Of a DNA stretch of 64,000 nt, positions 11,369-22,642 are shown piece by piece. Source of the DNA: Azolla caroliniana. Lineage: Eukaryota > Polypodiophyta. Location of the stretch: positions 11,594,001 through 11,658,000 of the forward strand of contig JBHGNT010000013.1 in NCBI GenBank assembly GCA_043228905.1, written 5' to 3'. Below the pieces are notes generated by a model. The model worked only from the letters and a program-made list of their open reading frames with translations, searched no databases and was not told the DNA's origin. The position numbers were made by a program, and so were the translations under genes. Within the stretch, counting starts at the first letter, position 1; the number at the start of each line of letters is the position of its first letter.

Positions 11369-14300
11369 TTATCCTCTTTACGATATTCTTTAGTAAGTAT
11401 ATGCAAAGATAATGTAGAAATATGTATGTATAAACTCGGGGATCCCAACGATATTTTCTAAAGTAGATATTAACTGCTCAAAGACCATTATTATTATTAT
11501 TATAGTATTTCATGGTATAGCAGCCGACTTGGTAGATAGTATATCGTGTTCAAGCTATACCATAAACACCCATCAATATACACTCGTATTTTGATGCTTC
11601 ATAAATGTATATTCATTGTTCAATTTCCACAAAGATAACTTGTAACTTTTAAGAAGGATTTGGTAACAATATGTAATTCTATATTGTTTATTTGTCAACC
11701 TCCTTGCAATTGTGATGTTGAGCACAACTTGTGGATTCACAATGTGCATATATTAGAAGGGCACACTTGTTATTTCAACTCTAGTTCTCTAAGAGGCTGT
11801 CTATGGTTTTAAAAAGCACGGGTTTCAAAAATGTATGTATGTAGAGCCGTATTTATTTAATAAAATTAATCCAACGGAGAGAATATAGGAACATATCAAT
11901 GTAACATGTTATGGTGAATAATTGTGTAGGATTACACACTTGCAAAGGAGGGGGATATTTTTGATGAGCTTAATAGGTGAGTTTTGTTTTCAAACACGGG
12001 CAATGAAATGCACGACGAGTATTGTTTACTTACAATTGTATTTCTTTTGTCAAACATTCAGCCAAAAATATGCGTCATGAAATTTTATTTCACATCAACA
12101 TCAACATTTTCCAGTTACTTGATGTTATGTTGAAAAGTTGCGCATTGTAAAATATAACACCTTATTTATAGGTATTTGTAAGACTCTCTTGTGAAGGTGG
12201 ATTCTCTTATATGGTTAGTTTCAAATATAAATAAAGAGTTGCTAGACAATAATGGTTACAAGACTATTTTAAGAAAGTAATTTTCTCGAGGAAGTAAAAC
12301 AAAGACCTGACTTTCCAAGTTCTAAGTACAATCTGATGGGTTCCCATGATACTGAGACAATAAGTAGGCCCATGTTTGTGCACATAAAAACAATTGATGG
12401 TTTATTTCATTGTGGCATTATTTTTTGCTCTGAATGATGTATGTTGACATAACTAACATAGTATATTTGGTGAGCTTGATCAGGTAACCAACATTTTCGC
12501 TTTCTTTAACAGAAAAACAAAAACAACTTGCCCAATCTAATAAAAAAAACGAAATAAAAATATGTGCCTAGTAAATAGTTTGAACTTTGTGGTTATTAGT
12601 GGTATAATCCACTACATTTCTTTTGGCAAGCAAGTGGGTGACAAGCCTTTATCATACTACACAGCTAGGAACTTATTTGAAACCGAGACACGCATGGTCA
12701 CGAGATTTTTGAAAATTTGTTTTTCGAGGGTGATTACCCAATCATGCAAGACCCAACCATGACCAATCGATGCTTTGTCAAAGTTATCACATGGATATTG
12801 AGATTAAACAAATAATTATACTTTTGATAATAACTAAGAAATGAACTTTTTAAAATTCCTTAGATTCAAAAGCCTAAGATAATTAATTTGGTAATCATGC
12901 TTCTGACTTTGACAACTAGAGCACCCATTAATGAAGAGAGAATGATCTTATTTTATGTCTAACTACACTTTGGGGTTGCTCTAATCATGAAGAAAACTAG
13001 AAACCAAGATACATGGACATTAGGTAGAACCATCGGGTTCTAAACTAAGAGTGTGTGAGAGGTTAATGAAGAATTATGGCCCAAAAACTCTCAAAACATA
13101 AAGCTACATGGATTAACAACAACAAATATGTTAAGAATAGTGGAACTCGACTAAAGTAAAAGCCCAAATTTGATCAAACAAAAAATATATTGATCTTAAG
13201 ACAAAGGGCCATAACTATGATTATATAAATCACAAACTATAGTTTTACAAAGAGAGACACCCACCCTCCTTTCCCTCTCCTCTTGCAAACATTCCAAATA
13301 GCTACTTTTGGCACACATAGGATTGGAATCTATAATCTCTTGTTATATTCCTCTCAAAGCAATAGAGAATTTCTACTATTAAGAAGAGGGAGATCCATAC
13401 ATTTTAATAGCAAACCTGTGTGAACACAAATAACTCAATCAAGATACTTTAGAACACGAACATAAATGTTTGATTGATATTGTTTCATAATCTATCATGT
13501 ATGAAACATATTTAATGTAAATGATCCGTCATCGCATTCTTCTAGGTGTTAGAGTGGGAAAAAGTCTTTGTGCATAGAAGGCCAAGCCTACACAATTCGC
13601 ACTTCATATGATTTATATCATAAGAATAATTTCTTCATAATAAACTCCTTTTGGGGTATGAAACGTGGGCGGATATAGATTAGTGGTAGACTATTTACTT
13701 TCACGCGAAGGATAAAGGTTCAACTTCGACTTAGATGTTTAGACAAATTTAGGGATCCAATTACCATGGACCAAGTTGTTTAAATCGAGATTTCTTCTAG
13801 CATTATGGTTTGGTAGAACTTCAAGCAAGTTATTGTTCTTGCTAGGTGATAGCGAATGGATAAAGAAAATGCTAGGTAAAAAGCATCCCAAGACCAAATG
13901 TTGGAAGTGTTGCCTTTGCCTAAATCATCAATTCAAACTCATTTTAAATTATATTGGCCTAGAATCACATTGATCCAATGCATTTTGCACAATCCCCTTC
14001 TATCTTATTGTTCTGGGAGTAAACTCTTGCAAGTTGACCTATGTTTATTTGTTGTCTTAAGTGAATAAATGTTGTGTGCATATCCAAAGAAATTGTATGG
14101 CAAACCAAAAAACCTCTAGGCCTAATTGGCCTAAGTCATCATTCCTCCTGATGATGAATCATGAGAGCTAACTCTAAGAAGGGAACTAGACGCGAACAAC
14201 AACAAAGAAAAAATGTAAATTCATACATATATCCATACATACAAATACTTGGACAACTTCAATAATCTTTTGGGTCACACTGGTGGCAACTTGTTCATTC

Positions 14301-14384
14301 TAGTGAATTACTATTATTATCAATATCATCCAACTAGTTAGGATAAACACGAGTGGTCATTTTTTTGCTAGATTAATATCCACT
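8460..14384. other. Intergenic AT-rich stretch
   Basis: Nearly 6 kb without a supported gene. Open frames (for example 8619-8897, 12562-12762, 13776-13973) are short, isolated and unlike any family I know. An (AT)n run lies at about 11336-11364 and an (ATT)n run near 11489-11502. Much of the stretch is probably decayed transposon, as the recognisable RT relic at its right end suggests, but nothing inside can be named. Confidence 0.55.
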
Positions 14385-14545
14385 ATAGCGCTATCAACTA
14401 TGTAGCCCACATTGTGAACGCAATGAACAAATGTTGAAATACTAGATCCAAGATATCACCATACCCTTCCTTGACCACATCCTTGAGGATGCTTAAAGGA
14501 GGATGAAGATGAGACCTTGGATAAGAATGGGTGCAAAAGTTTTAT
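14385..14545 (+). pseudogene. Relic of GypB-type reverse transcriptase
   Basis: Plus-strand translation in two frames recovers VAHIVNAMNK then IQDITIPFLDHILEDA and then EDETLDKNGCKSFMAK. These line up in order with VAHMMNAMNK, IPNITMPFLDDIPIKGC and DESKDKEGCRKFVADH of the GypB RT at 18176-19591. The metal-binding pair reads LDH instead of LDD, with a stop and at least one frameshift, so it is long dead. It is cut by the copia solo LTR that follows. Confidence 0.6.
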
Positions 14546-15010
14546 GGCTAAAGTAAAAAAAATCAATGGTGATTCTTGTGTAGCGGAAAAGATGTGTGTT
14601 ATGTGTATGTGTGAGAGGAAAGAGGAGAGGAGAGAAACACAAGATGAATAAGAAACAAAATGAAGTACTCATGAAGAAGGAGATGTATATTAACAAGGAG
14701 AATATGATAAATGAAAATGTAGCATTACAAGGAGTCACAACCGACTTAGTATGAAGTATAAGGAGGGTGCTTTATATAGAGTCACCCTCTCTCTTCATTA
14801 ACTTTACAACAACCACACTCTCTCTCGGGGAATGTGAAGACTCATAGTCATGGGGAATATGTAACTCATTAGTTATGTGTCATAGAATATGATTCTATGA
14901 CACATAGTTAATGTGTAAAGAGTAGTGGTGTGACTCTTGACCTTTGAGTAATGATAGATTCTCAAAAGGTGCGTTCACACGTTGTGCTATGTTGAGCTTG
15001 ATTCTCAACA
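14546..15010 (-). repeat. Copia solo LTR (Cop2-related)
   Basis: Read on the minus strand it begins TGTTGAGAATCAAGCTCAAC, the same as the Cop2 LTRs at 53726 and 62841. It shares the internal hairpin (here arms ATGTGTCATAGAAT at 14875-14888 and 14892-14905) and the TC/CA-rich distal part. No primer-binding site or coding region follows at the left, where a gypsy RT relic stands instead, so it is best read as a solo LTR. The left border is approximate. Confidence 0.75.
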
Positions 15011-15377
15011 ACTAATAACATTATTGACTCCACGAGAGAAATAAACTAGGAATATAGATTGCAAATAGAAGCGAGTCAATTTCTAGGTGCTTACGTTGTC
15101 GTGAAGATCCGTCACTAGGCGCGGATCGTGAGGTGGAACTGCCGGGGTTCTGGACCGGAAGGATTCGAAGTTGGTACAAGCTTTAGTGAGGAAGTATTTA
15201 AGATAGATTGGGAAAGAGAGAAATTGAGATTAAACGCTTGACTTTCGATTGAGAGAGATTGATTGAACTTTTATCTTTAGATTTAAGAAACAAGTTACAC
15301 GATCAATTCGATAACGAATTTTCTTCTTCTTAATTTCATAACCAAAAGAGCCTAACCCTTCTTCTTTTTCATCCCTT

Positions 15378-15414
15378 CTTTTATAGATGCTCTCATGCAT
15401 ATGATGCATGAGAG
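15378..15414 (-). promoter_or_regulatory. LTR TATA box and palindrome (GypB)
   Basis: TATAAAAG on the sense strand (15378-15385) with, four bases upstream of it, an 11-bp perfect inverted repeat: CTCTCATGCAT at 15390-15400 and ATGCATGAGAG at 15404-15414, loop of three. A second one, ACATGCAT/ATGCATGT, lies near 15422-15441. This is the likely U3 core promoter. The same order of TATA then palindrome occurs in GypB-na and GypD. Confidence 0.65.
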
Positions 15415-15557
15415 GGTACAAGACATGCATAAAATGCATGTTTGGCATTTGGCGCTCATGTATCACATGTGGTGCATGATAACCCTGTCACTCATTGTAG
15501 CTCTCATGTATGAGAATTTATATGTAAAAGTATCATGATAGAAATAAAAATTCAACT

Positions 15558-15632
15558 AAATGTCATGGCTTAGTGGTTAGCCTATTGACTCTTAATTAGG
15601 AGGTGCAAGGTTCGAATCCTCACTTGCCCTCC
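15558..15632 (+). other. tRNA-like module in GypB LTR
   Basis: On the plus strand, antisense to the element, there is an exact A box (TGGCTTAGTGG, 15566-15576) and an exact B box (GGTTCGAATCC, 15609-15619) 43 bases apart. The D arm pairs GGC with GCC, and an anticodon-like loop CTCTTAA puts CTT (Lys) at 15591-15593. The acceptor stem does not pair and the T stem is weak, so it is not a functional tRNA gene. It could still be an internal Pol III promoter or a tRNA-derived SINE scrap captured by the LTR. Confidence 0.65.
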
Positions 15633-15678
15633 TTGTGTATGTATATGTGTATACATATATACATATATTTATTTATAT

Positions 15679-15845
15679 ATCTATCCGGTTCGCCGGATGC
15701 CGGATGACGCCGGTTCGCCGGTTACCGTCGGTTGCCGGATGCCGGATACATTTCAATCGCCGGATGCCAGATGTCGGTTACCGTTCTATCGCCGAATGCC
15801 AAATGCCGATTACCGTTCGGTCACCGGGTCCCGGTTACGTTGCTA
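15679..15845. repeat. CCGG-rich imperfect minisatellite
   Basis: A GC-rich block in the AT-rich GypB LTR. It is made of variants of GCCGGATGCC and CGGTTACCG; two clear neighbours of about 33 bp start ATCGCCGGATGCC and ATCGCCGAATGCC. The block is dense in CpG and so probably in methylation sites. It is not present in the shorter GypB-na LTR, which suggests it expanded in the GypB lineage. Confidence 0.75.
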
Positions 15846-16290
15846 GTCTGGTTTTGGTTGGGCAAAAACCTTTGCAAGTAGCCAAGCCACACCCATTTAT
15901 CCAATAGCTTAGTTCAAGTCACCTTGAACTCTCTATGCTCCACACATAGACACAAAGATAATAGCTTTTGCTCTTCCTTATATATGGTGAGATCCTTATC
16001 TCTTGTCTATGTGGGATATATCACAACTTTATTTTTCTCTTCTTCCTTCTCATACTTCACTCCCACATAACTTGTCACTTAGATGTCCATTTTTTATGTG
16101 GTAAAACACATTTGAAAACTCTTGAAGACCTCCATCTTTTTATACTAAGATATTAAACTTACTTAGAATTAGTACGTCTTATGTGATTTTCACACCATTG
16201 CTGAAAATCTTCACGACATCCACCCCCACCAAACCGCACGTCCTCCGGTACGTGCCAAGAAGAGAGAAAGTGAGATTTCGGCTATGGTGA

Positions 16291-17680
16291 TCAATCAGAT
16301 TCCTCCATGTCTTCATTTACATCTGCCCTATTATGTTCATCGTCGAGGTGATCGAGGTCAGGAACCTCGTCTTGTCTTTTCTTGAAAATCTTTACTCTTT
16401 TTCCCGCAATGGGTACGACCAACTTTGATCCGTCTAGCTCCGCAAGGTGGCATGTGGCATTATCGTTGGCACTTGTCACCACATACGGCCCGAACCATCT
16501 TCTTGCGAACTTTCTTGTTGTACTGTGTTGATTGTCAAGGCTGTTGTTGTAAACCAAAACCCAATCTCCTTCTTCAATCTTCTTGGGGCGTGTTGTCGAA
16601 CCGAACTTTGTTCTTTACTCGGGCTGCCTCCATCATCTTTCACGCTTTTTCTAGATCTTCAGATCTTCTTTCAAGTTGCCTTATCCATGCCGCTAATAAC
16701 TCTTGTCGGCTCATCATGTTCTCCCACGATATCGCTAGCCATGAGGCGATCGTCCTTTCGATGGGCATTACCGGCTTTTGTCCATACATAAGCTCCGTCG
16801 GCATATACCTTGTCACCGAGCTGTGTGTCGTTCTGTCGGCCCACAAGGCATAGGCAGTCGTGAGGGAGAGCTTCATGCCTAGTCGTTCGAAAAGCTCCGT
16901 TGCTTCGTGTGCGTCCAACTCCCCTCGGTCAACGACTATCTTCCCCACACATCCGTATCGGTAGACAACCTCTTCAAGTAGAAATTTGCAAACGGCTGAA
17001 GTCGTCTTATTTGTCAAGGCTCGTCCTTCCACTTGATTTGTCAAGTCTTCCCTTGCCAACACTAAGTACTTCATTTGTCCCACTCCCATTGGCATCGAGA
17101 CTAGATCCACCATCCATTTGAAGTGTATGGTGAGTGGGTATGTCGGCCGTAACTCATCACGATGACGTATATTTGAATGTATTTGGCAAGTTTCGGATGT
17201 GGACACGAAATGGAGTACATCATTGTACATGCTTGGCCACCAATACTTCTCCTTCAACTTTTCGAACGTCGCCCATGTTCCTCTATGACCTGCCCAAGCA
17301 CTCTCGTGGAATTCGGTCATCAACGTCTCTTGCTCTTCTTTCTTCAACACCACTCGACGTGGTATTCCTATCTTTCTTTTTGGATGTCGCCAAAGGAATC
17401 CTCCCTTCAAGAAGTATCGGTAAACTTTCTTCCGGATTCGTAGGGCCTCCTCCTTTGTCAACGAAGCATCTGCCGTCAATGTTCTTAGGAATCTACCGAT
17501 CAGTAACCACCCTCCTTCGTACTCGTTCTCGTTGAAGGCGTGGAGGGTTTGCGTGTCCTGGTCTTCCGCCGATAATCGAGCCATCTTGAAGAAGTCGAGG
17601 GCGACATCTTCATCTTCCGAAACCATGTCACTTCCATTTTCAAATCTTGCCCTCGACAGCATGTCAGCCATGGCATTCTT
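16291..17680 (-). pseudogene. GypB integrase, catalytic segment deleted
   Basis: Integrase inserts the cDNA into the genome. From the N-terminal side it shows a zinc-finger region (WAGHRGTWATFEKLKEKYWW ... C), the core with Asp in MVDLVSMPMG and Asp in VVDRGELDA, and the C-terminal fold (RKFARRWFGPYVVTS) ending at 16291. Between SLTTAY and ALWADRTTHSS about 30 to 40 residues are missing, and with them the third catalytic acid. The C-terminal part is in another frame from the core. It cannot be active. Confidence 0.8.
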
Positions 17681-18121
17681 CTTACCTGCAATGTGACGGA
17701 TCTCTGGGTTTAAAGACTTGATGTAGGCGATCCACCTTAGAATAGTAAGATCTGGGGTCGCACATCCCGAGACCGTTCCAAGAATTGGGAGGCAATCTGT
17801 CTCTATTATCACTTCCGACCCGATCAGGTAATCTTTGTCCGTCTTCATTGCCGACACAATACCCCAAAGTTCCCGCTTGACTTGGGCATACCTTTGTTGT
17901 CGTTCGCTGAGAATCTTTGCTCCGAACCGGATGGCATATCACGCATTATCTTCTCCTTCTTGATTGATGAACCACCCGATTCCAGTTGGGCTCGTATCTA
18001 CGGTCACGTAAATCGGCTTCCCTTTGGCATAGTCGGCCTTCCTTAGTGCCGGAGCTTCAAGAAGCAGTTTCTTCAATCTTCGCATCGCATTTGTGTGCTC
18101 GTCTCGCCATTCGAACTTCAT
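17640..18121 (-). pseudogene. GypB RNase H
   Basis: RNase H region that removes the RNA template during reverse transcription. Visible pieces are VTVDTSPTGIGWF, LSERQQRYAQVKRELWG, ETDCLPILG and MADMLSRARF, in the usual order between RT and integrase. The pieces fall in two frames with a break near 17940, so it is interrupted. Confidence 0.75.
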
Positions 18122-18175
18122 TCTTTTCTTTAGTAGTCCATATAACGGTTCGGCGACATGAGCGTAGTGCGGAAT

Positions 18176-19591
18176 CTAGATATGATAAAATGCGCATGCT
18201 CCAAGGAACCTTCTAACCTCCGTTTGGTTTTCGCATTCTTCTTTCATGTCTTGGATCGCGTTCACTTTGTATGGTGAAGGCTTCCAGTCGTATGCTCCAC
18301 ACAAGTGACCTACCACCAAGATCTCCGGTTGCCCGAATGCGGATTTTTCTCCCAAAAATGTCAAATTCGCATATTTGAGCCTTTGAAGCACCTTCTCGCA
18401 ATCTTTCATATGATCCGCGACGAACTTTCTACACCCTTCCTTATCTTTCGATTCATCTTTCTCCTCATCCGAACATCCTTTTATCGGAATATCATCCAAG
18501 AATGGCATCGTGATGTTTGGGATACAATCCTTCAAGACTTTGTTCATGGCATTCATCATATGAGCCACCGAGTTCGTTGTGCCTTGAGGTAAGGTACATA
18601 TCCGCACAAGCCCGATTAGAGTCCTCATGGTTGTAATGTCACGATTGTCGATCGCCAATTGGAATTGGTCATATTTGGAGTAGAGATCACCAATGGAGTA
18701 GATGGACCGGCCTGCAAATGCCTCGGCAAATTCGTCCACGCTCGGACCGATTCCGACATTTCGAATTGTCACCTTGTTGACAGGTTGAAGATCTTGGATG
18801 AATCGCAATGATCCATTGTTCTTCGGCACCGTGAACCACCTATTGGAATAAGGAGCATTCGACGGTTCTAGAATTCCCATACTCACCTTCTCCTTTAAGA
18901 GCTCGATCAGCTTCGGAAGGTGTGCTCTCGGAACCAGTATTGGTTTCAAATTCCAAGGCACATGAGGCACCGTGAAGATCACCATCGGCTCTATAACCTT
19001 TGGGTCGGCACATCCGATTTCTCGTGGGAAGAATGCGAAAGCCTTCCCATGTCTTTCAAGCATATCGCGAAACATTCGCTCCTCTTCAAGGAGAAGGAAA
19101 TCCTCCTTTCCAACTCGTAGCTTCCCCTTCGTCTCTTTGGTGAAGACATGACCTATCGTCTTCGGATATCTTAAGCTTGGATCGTTAGCGACTTCCTTCA
19201 TCTTTTGCCAGCTATCTTCCGGTAGCGGAACCGCAACTGGCTTGATCTTCTTATCCACCGTTTTATATTTCGTGTTGATGTCAGCTTCCCTCATCGAGAT
19301 GCCACGACGGTATTCATCGATGATAGCATAGATGTTGACAGAGTTAACTGAAATCACGTAATGATCGTGAAGATAGCTCAAGTCCACGACTTCCTCGATT
19401 TCGCCGATGGTGTCGTTAAATGAGGCTTCTTCCATAATATGAGTCACGAACTCTCCTTCTTCTATTATGTTTTCTTCTTTCAGCATCTTCTCGAATTCTT
19501 GTATCTGACGCTTGTCCTTCTTGTCAGGTAGTACTAGTCTACATGCGCCACTAGGTGTGACACATGTTGCTTCTCCTCGCAATCCATGCAC
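18176..19591 (-). pseudogene. GypB reverse transcriptase
   Basis: A 471-codon open frame. The palm has NRWFTVPKNNGSLRFIQDLQ, then SIGDLYSKYDQFQLAIDNRD with the motif A Asp, and MPFLDDIPIKG with the LDD pair of motif C. A long insert rich in D/E/K follows (DEEKDESKDKEGCRKFV) before GEKSAFGQPEILVVGHLCG. This RT type is unlike the usual plant chromovirus or Tat/Athila types in this window. It resembles a lineage I associate with fungi and early-branching plants, which is from memory and should be tested. The RT frame itself is unbroken; the element is dead elsewhere. Confidence 0.85.
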
Positions 19592-19656
19592 TCTTCTTTC
19601 TTGTGGGGTCTTGTGATTGCTCGGACTATTTGTGCTCCATGCTTCAATAGTCTGCT

Positions 19657-20433
19657 CTAAAAATCCGAGGATTTGCCTCCGAGACTATCTCGATTCCTTT
19701 CATGATTGGCTTGGACCATTAGGAATTGGACCGATCTTTGGTTGTCAAGACTCTTTATTCGTGCGAAGGCTGCTCCATTATCGAATACTTTGGTCTCCAT
19801 CCAAGATGATGTGATATACGGTTGTCCTAGGATTACAGGATGCGATGCCGATTCTTGCACGAAGAAGTGTTGATCCATCTCCACATCCCCGATCGTGACT
19901 TTGACATTGGGACAAGCTCCGTACAAGTCCTCCGTAGACTTTGTTGCCGCACGAATCTTCCATCCGTGGTTTGTATTGATTGGCCATCTTCCTTTTTTGT
20001 AGAAGTCGGTTGACATGAGGTTGATCTCTGAGCCGTGGTTGATCAAAGCTACCACGGTCTCTTTCTTCTCCCCGATCTTCACCGGCATCTCCGTTGTCGC
20101 TCGTGCCCAATGAGGTCGAGTATAGTGGCTGTCCACCATATCTTCATCGACTTCGTCTCTTGCCATCATTATGGCATTTGTTTTTGCTTTTTGCGGCTTC
20201 TCTTCTTCCTCGTCCGATTGTTGTCTTTTTCTCTTTACAAGGTCCACGATCGCGTCATGGAACTCCTTCTTCGTAATGCCAATCAATTCCCTCAAGGACA
20301 AAGTCACGTGGCTATCAAGAACTCGTTCTTCGAGAATCTTCTTTAGGTCCGTTGTCTGCTCTATGTCCGACCTTAGCTTATAGGTAGGCATAGTCCTTGT
20401 CCTCCGAGCGGGGTCTTCTATACCAACCTTCAC
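19657..20433 (-). pseudogene. GypB aspartic protease region
   Basis: Retroviral-type protease that cuts the polyprotein. The active-site strand reads ALINHGSEINLMS, where the family has Asp-His-Gly or Asp-Ser/Thr-Gly; the catalytic Asp is replaced by Asn, a single G-to-A change. The fold continues with VTIGDVEMDQHFFVQ and HPVILGQPYI. The N-terminal half (DPARRTRTMPTYKLRSDIE) is the linker from gag. It is inactive as read. Confidence 0.8.
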
Positions 20434-20950
20434 AGGCCGAACTGTTTCTTCAACTCATATGCTCGGCTCCCCTTTTCGGCTTGATTCTCGTTCTTCTTTT
20501 TCGCGTTCCTTGTTTCATGTCTTTTTGATGGGCCTTGCTCTTCTTTTCTTTTTCTCTTTTCTTCGACTAACACCTCGTGGTTGTCGCACATCACCTCTGC
20601 GAGTATGGTGTTGTCGTCCACCGGATCCGACCATCCAGTTATACTTTGTACACTTCAATCCGCAAGCTCTACTTCGTTCGAAGTGACCCGGTCGCTCCCG
20701 ATTCGTCTTTCGATTCGAGGCGCTTCACCACATCGGACCATGTCCGGGTCTTGGCCTTCTTCCTTCGGTTGGCTCTGTCCTTCTTGACTCTGCCGCCGTT
20801 GCCGCTTGTTCCGACTTGTTCGGATGTGTCGACTTCCTTTGTCGACTCGACTCCTTTCTTCTTCTTGACTCTCCCTTTATCGGTTCTTCCCTTACTGGCG
20901 CATGCGGCAGTCTCTTTGCCTTTGCCCGTTCTAGTGTTTTTGCCCGTTCT
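20430..20950 (-). pseudogene. GypB gag-pol linker fragment
   Basis: Two short frames rich in K, E and R (MDDNTILAEVMCDNHE ... and GKGKETAACASKGRTDKG ...) that lead into the GypB protease. No capsid domain or zinc knuckle is left. At 20950 the sequence switches to the 3' coding end of Cop1, so the GypB gag, leader and 5' LTR are missing. Confidence 0.6.
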
Positions 20951-22642
20951 CCCCCTCAAGTGTGGCACGTCGAGATGCTGAACACCAAGGATTTCGGTGA
21001 AGTGCTGCAACTTGTCCGATCCGAGTGGTTTGGTGAAGATGTCGGCAACTTGCCGATCCGTGTGAACATACCGAAGTTCGACCTCACCGCTCAGGACACG
21101 CTCACGCACGAAGTGATAGTGCACTTCTATGTGCTTTGTGCAAGGATGGAATACAGGGTTCTTGGTGAGCTGCATGCTGCTTATGTTGTCGCAGTAGATT
21201 AGAATCGGGGTCGGTACCTCGAGCCGTAGGTCTTGCAGCAGTCGCCGAAGCCAAATGGCTTCACAAGTGGCAATGGTAGCGCCCCGATACTCAACCTCAA
21301 TGCTCGACAGAGCAACTGTTGGCTGTTTTTTGCTGCTCCACGCAACAGCCGCGCTACCTAGGGAAAACATATAACCGGAGGTTGATCAACGATCTGAGGC
21401 ATCGCCGGCCCAGTCGGCATCTGTGTAACTGACTAGCTCTTTGGTTATACCTCGCCGGTATAACAGTCCCCGGTCCTTCGTGCCGCTCACATACCGCAGT
21501 ATTCGGTGTGCGCACTGAAGATGGTCTACGGTCGGCTTCTGCATGAATTGGCTAATCACACCGATCAGATAGCTGATGTCGGGTCGGGTGATGGTCAAAT
21601 ATATAAGGCTTCCGACAATTTGTCGGAACCATTTCTCATCACAGGCCGGTCCGGAGTCGGGACAGAGCTTCTAGTTCTAGTCCAGGGGAGTAGAGATAGG
21701 TCGACATTCCGTCATGTCGAACTTGTACAACATATTCAACACATAGTGCCATTGTGAGAGTAATATGCCGTTGGGGGTTCAGATCACCTTGATCCCAAGA
21801 AAATAATGAAGGTCCCCCAGGTCCTTCATCTCAAACGCATCCGACAACTGGGACTTGACTTGTCTGATTTCATCGAGTCTGGGTCCGGTGATGACCAGAT
21901 CATCAACATACAACAAGATGCAAACCGGACCGTCTGGACCTTGCCGGATGAACAACGAAGAGTCGGACTTGGAGGCCGGAAACCCCATCTTACGCAACCG
22001 GTGCGTGATCTTCGCATTCCAAGCTCGGGGGGCTTGCTTCAGGCCATAAAGTGACTTCTTCAGTCGACATACCGCTGACTTGTTCATCTCTGTCTGGAAA
22101 CCGGGGGTTTGTATCATAAAGACCTCTTCTTCAACATCTCCTTGAAGAAATGCATTCTTCACATCCATCTGGTGAAGATGCCACCCCCTTGCCGCAACAA
22201 CCACTAACACCACACGAACCGTCGTCATCTTCGCTATTGGAGTGAAGGTCTCGTCATAGTCGATTCCTTGGGTCTATGCGTATCCCTTCGCCACTAACCG
22301 GGCCTTGTACCGGTTAACTGAACCGTCGGCGTTGTACTTTAGCTTGTACACCCACTTGCATCCGATCGGTTTACAATGACGGGGAGGGTCAACCAGGTCC
22401 CATGTATCGTTGGCATCAAGTGCTCGCATCTCTTCTTCCATAGCGGCACGCCAATGTGCGTCCTTTGCCGCTTCTACGTAGCTCTCCGGCTCACGCACTT
22501 CCGCCACCTTGGTCATGTACGCATAGTGATGCGCCATGTACTCATTGTACCCATACTGCTTAACAGGTTCCTTTTGGCAGGTTGACCGGCGTAACCCAAC
22601 GTTACATGGTTTGAGGCCCTTCTTGGCCGGTTTGGTCTTCGG
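20951..22642 (-). pseudogene. Cop1 reverse transcriptase and RNase H
   Basis: Starts in the linker ([17 protein letters not shown]), then RT with [30 protein letters not shown] with the motif A Asp, LKKSLYGLKQAPRAW and LLYVDDLVITG with the YVDD pair, then RNase H with SYTDADWAGD, SSIEVEYRGA, IYCDN, KHIEVHYHFVRE and ADIFTKPL. It runs through frames 22274-22537, 21779-22228, 21386-21598 and 20951-21370, separated by stops and shifts. This copy keeps the RT core that Cop2 has lost. Confidence 0.85.

Larger units (their letters stand above)
15097..16218 (-). repeat. 3' LTR of GypB
   Basis: A 1122-bp LTR with ends TGTCGTGAAG and CTTCACGACA, flanked inside by a purine-rich tract (minus strand GGTGGGGGTGGA at 16219-16230). 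Its ends and the neighbouring internal 90 bases match those of GypB-na at 59872, which defines the family. Sense TATAAAAG is at 15378-15385. It contains a palindrome, a tRNA-like module and a CCGG-rich array, each listed separately. The left flank is ACGT at 15093-15096; the partner LTR is missing, so no target duplication can be confirmed. Confidence 0.8.

Noticed and set aside
15558-15632. A functional tRNA-Lys gene
   Set aside because: A and B boxes and the D arm are good, but the acceptor stem does not pair and the T stem is weak, and the unit lies inside an LTR.
16425-18592. Plus-strand open frames across GypB
   Set aside because: They are antisense shadows of the integrase, RNase H and RT read on the minus strand.
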